The notes beneath the pieces were generated by a model. The model was given only the letters and a program-made list of their open reading frames with translations. It ran no database searches and was not told where the DNA came from. Below are positions 61,512 to 64,000 of a stretch of 64,000 nucleotides of DNA, in pieces; the stretch's first letter is position 1, and every line of letters begins with the position of its first letter. This stretch comes from Gossypium raimondii (lineage: Eukaryota; Streptophyta; Magnoliopsida; Malvales; Malvaceae), in contig NC_068571.1 in the NCBI RefSeq assembly GCF_025698545.1, forward strand, positions 47,711,733-47,775,732. Reading direction: 5' to 3'. The translations under genes were made by a program, and so were the position numbers.

Positions 61512-61736
61512 ACATTAGGTAACGTGTAAATATTGAGAGCTAATTTTTTTATAAATTAAGACTAAATTGACACAATATATAATGTTGAGTGTTAAAGTTG
61601 CTATTATGCCGATTTTAAAAGTTGACGCATTGTTTTAGCCATTTAATGGTTGGGACCAAAAAAGAAAAAATCAAATAGTTGCGTGACCGAAAAAGAAAGT
61701 TACTAATATTTAGATGACTACCAATATAGTTTACCC
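61512..61736. mobile_element. Truncated Mutator-like MITE
   Basis: GTGTAAATATTGAG, TAAATTGACACAAT, TTGCTATTATGCC and the end CAATATAGTTTACCC match the right half of the element at 23691-24458. The left half is missing. Confidence 0.55.
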
Positions 61737-61809
61737 ATATTAAAAACTAATTATTTTTAAATAAAATAATAATTCGGTCTAGATATTTAAAATCAAAATT
61801 GTTAACCAC

Positions 61810-61925
61810 GAGTTGTGGCATAGTGGTAATTCACCTTTTTCTTTAACCATATGGTCAGGGTTCTATCCCTACTCATAGAAATGAAGCATATTTCATGGCC
61901 AATTGTTTTGTTCTTTAGAGATCTC
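61810..61925 (+). mobile_element. Probable tRNA-derived SINE
   Basis: TGGCATAGTGGTAATTCA matches an RNA polymerase III A box, and GGTTCTATCCC, about 40 bases later, matches a B box. A short unrelated tail follows. This is the layout of a plant SINE head. No poly-A tail or target duplication was confirmed. Confidence 0.55.
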
Positions 61926-61927
61926 TT

Positions 61928-62110
61928 AAGGGTGTAATCGAGTTGAGTTGAGTCCAAATACTATCCAGCTCAAGCTCAACTCAAATTCAAAACTCAGTAC
62001 TTGACTTGAGCTCGATTGAATATCTATTTTCAAGCTTTGACAAATTAAGCTCGTTTCTTTATTTTTACACTTAAACTCAAACTTGAACTCAATTTGATAA
62101 TTAAGTTAAG
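61928..62110. mobile_element. hAT-like fragment
   Basis: It starts AAGGGTGTAATCGAGTTGAG and has several TTGAGCTCGA blocks. It is similar to the fragment in MED30 intron 2 (35344 onward). The right end is cut by the LTR at 62118. Confidence 0.5.
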
Positions 62111-62117
62111 GGTTAAT

Positions 62118-63470
62118 TGTAACAACCCGATAGTCACTGGTGTCGGAAAGTGTATTTTTGAGACTCCGTTATCGTAAATCAGATTCGTAAATATTTAATA
62201 AAAATCTTTACGAAGCTAGTTGTGTAGTTAACTAGGTTTTGGTTAGGTGAATTTGCTTGAATTAAGAGTAATTAGGTAAAAAGACTAAATTGCATAAAGG
62301 GTGAAAGTTGAATTATAGATTAAAGAAAATTAAAGGGACTAAATAAGCAATTATGCCAATAATCATAATTGAGGCATAATATTTTAAAACTTAAAAGTTA
62401 AAATATATTATAATATTATATCTAAATTATTAAGTATATATATTACATTATATATTATAATAAGTAAATATAATAAATAAAAGAAACAAAAAGAAATAGA
62501 AAGAAACAGGATACAAACGAAACAGGGAGAAAAAGAAAGAAAAGAAAAAGGGAAAGAAAGGAAGGAGAAATTAGGGTTTTAAAGTTCAAAGTTCAATTAG
62601 TTAGTCAATTTAATCCCTTTTGCTTGTAATTTTTATGTTTTGGAATCTCGGTATTAAATATTACCTGACCCATGTCAAAATTTTAGAAATTATTGAGTTT
62701 TTAAGCAATGTCTTTGTTGAATAATTTTAGTATTAGGGATTAAATTGATAGATTTTAAGTTAGAAATGAAAAAGGATTGAATTGTAGAATAAATTGTAAA
62801 ATTTGAGTAATATGGACTAAATTGTGAAAGTTTTTAAATTTATGGATTTAAGTGAAATTAGGAATTAAATTTAGTTTAAAGTGGAATTTGTATGAAAATA
62901 TAAGATTAATTGTAAAGAAATAAAGTTAGTCTCGGTTTAGGGACTAAATTGGAATTTAAGTAAACATTGAGTAAAAATTTAAAATATTAAATATGAGATT
63001 GAATTGTGTTGTATTGATGAATTTTAATTGTTTTAATTCCGTAGCTAACATCATATCGAAACCCTCGATTAAAAAGGGAAAAGATAAAGTCGACGAGGAA
63101 TAGTTCGGAATTTTCGGTTTGTATTTTTATAATCTGAAACTAGTTATTAATTGTAGTAAATTTTATTTAATGTATATGGTAAGTGTTGAGGTAAGTAAAT
63201 GATATTTTGATACTTGATTGAATGAATTGAATTAGTAGATATATATATTGAATGGATTGATTTTTGAATCGAAATGAATATATGAGTAATAATGTGATTA
63301 TATGAAAAATCAGCATTGGATATTGATTATATCTGAAATGTGAGATTAAACCTTATTAACTGTATCGGGTTGAGTCGGATATAGATGGCATGTCATAGGA
63401 TTGGAAGAGTTTAGGGGTTTCTTCGACTTTGAGTCGATGAGACACTGGGTGTCAAATTATTACCTCGAAT
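62118..63470. mobile_element. LTR retrotransposon end, interrupted and leaving the window
   Basis: It begins TGTAACAACCCG, an LTR-like start. The arrangement of short motifs (ATAGATGGCATGTCATAGG near 63380, GTCGACGAGG near 63090) recalls the solo LTR at 43869-45542 (AAGTGACATGTCACTAG). It is broken at 63471 by another insertion. The other end is not in view, so solo or full-length status is unknown. Confidence 0.55.
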
Positions 63471-64000
63471 TAGAGGTGCTCATGGGCTGGGCCGGGCTCA
63501 ACTAAAAATCCAGGCCCATTTACTAGGCCTGGGCCTAGAAAATGGGCCTAAAATTTTGTCCAAGCCCGACCCGGATAAAAATTCTAAAACTCGGCCCTGA
63601 CTCGGCCCGCTCGTATTAATTTTTATATTATTTTTATATAATTTTTAAATATATATAATACATCAAAAATACTAAAAATATCAAAATAAATATTTCCTAA
63701 CAAATTGAAAATAAATTTTAAAAAATATGTAGACTTAAATAACACTAAGATAAATACAACTTAACAAGCAAATGTCTCTAAAATAATAACAATATTAACA
63801 AAAGGGTTTAAAATAATAACAAAATTAATAATAAAATAAGTTTTATATAGTATCCAAATAATAACAATAAAATAGTAGCAACATAATTGTAAAATGGTAG
63901 CAAAATAGGGAGAAAACAACAAGAAAATAACATTAAAAAAATAGATTTTTTTGTCTTTTAGTGAATTCGGGCTGGGCCCTGGCCAAAAATACCTTACCTG
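63471..64000. mobile_element. hAT-type non-autonomous element, right end outside the window
   Basis: It begins TAGAGGTGCTCATGGGC and is rich in GGGCCTGGGCC-type motifs near the end, followed by AT-rich sequence, as in hAT-type MITEs of plants. The 8 bases before it are CCTCGAAT; the other copy of the duplication would lie beyond the window. It sits within the LTR from 62118. Confidence 0.6.

Noticed and set aside
1-64000. CRISPR arrays, operons, bacterial or organellar features
   Set aside because: None was seen. The tandem units present are LTR or microsatellite repeats without spacers, and the genes have nuclear introns.

Overview
The window is plant nuclear DNA. It is AT-rich, its genes have introns with GT-AG junctions, and transposons make up much of it. 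Gene families and repeat types fit a dicot, probably cotton (Gossypium, Malvaceae). The genus call rests on remembered resemblance of the LTR and MITE sequences to cotton repeats, not on a search.

Layout, left to right: (1) 189-1078 (+) is the 3' end of a TITAN-like (CENATAC/CCDC84) minor-spliceosome gene. (2) 1850-3535 holds two opposed remnants of one Ty3/gypsy integrase. (3) 4827-5608 (-) is a broken DUF579 methyltransferase pseudogene. (4) 6177-12470 is intergenic, with a Harbinger-type MITE, a foldback MITE and a Gag-only LTR element carrying a hAT-type insertion. (5) 14234-16652 (-) is an intact eight-exon CYP87A-like P450. (6) 17365-23423 is a roughly 3-kb direct tandem duplication. 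Each unit carries a copy of the terminal exon of the next gene. (7) 23142-26531 (-) is NF-YC of the NF-YC1/4 type. (8) 28189-30480 (-) is a J-domain/DUF3444 protein. (9) 33961-34042 (+) is tRNA-Ser(UGA). (10) 34216-36417 (+) is MED30. (11) 37127-39987 (-) is a non-specific phospholipase C. (12) 40000-47500 is intergenic, with a solo LTR nested in a MITE. (13) 48695-56064 (-) is a 14-exon CBSCBSPB gene with one apparent frameshift. (14) 57368-61349 is a large solo LTR with a second solo LTR nested in it. It is followed by SINE-like, hAT-like and LTR fragments to the window end.

The genes are not an operon. They are independent housekeeping or regulatory genes: minor splicing, chaperone, CCAAT-box transcription factor, Mediator subunit, lipid hydrolysis and a CBS/PB1 sensor. 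From memory, NF-YC, MED30 and CBSCBSPB neighbour one another in Arabidopsis (At5g63470-63490), NF-YC1 lies near NPC6 (At3g48590/48610), and TITAN-like lies beside a DUF579 gene (At4g24900/24910). If so, this is a conserved gene block expanded by repeats.

I found no novel biochemical system. The most notable points are the duplication that gives NF-YC a second terminal exon, the phospholipase splice donor that abuts a truncated MITE, the frameshift in CBSCBSPB, and the nested solo LTRs with intact target-site duplications.
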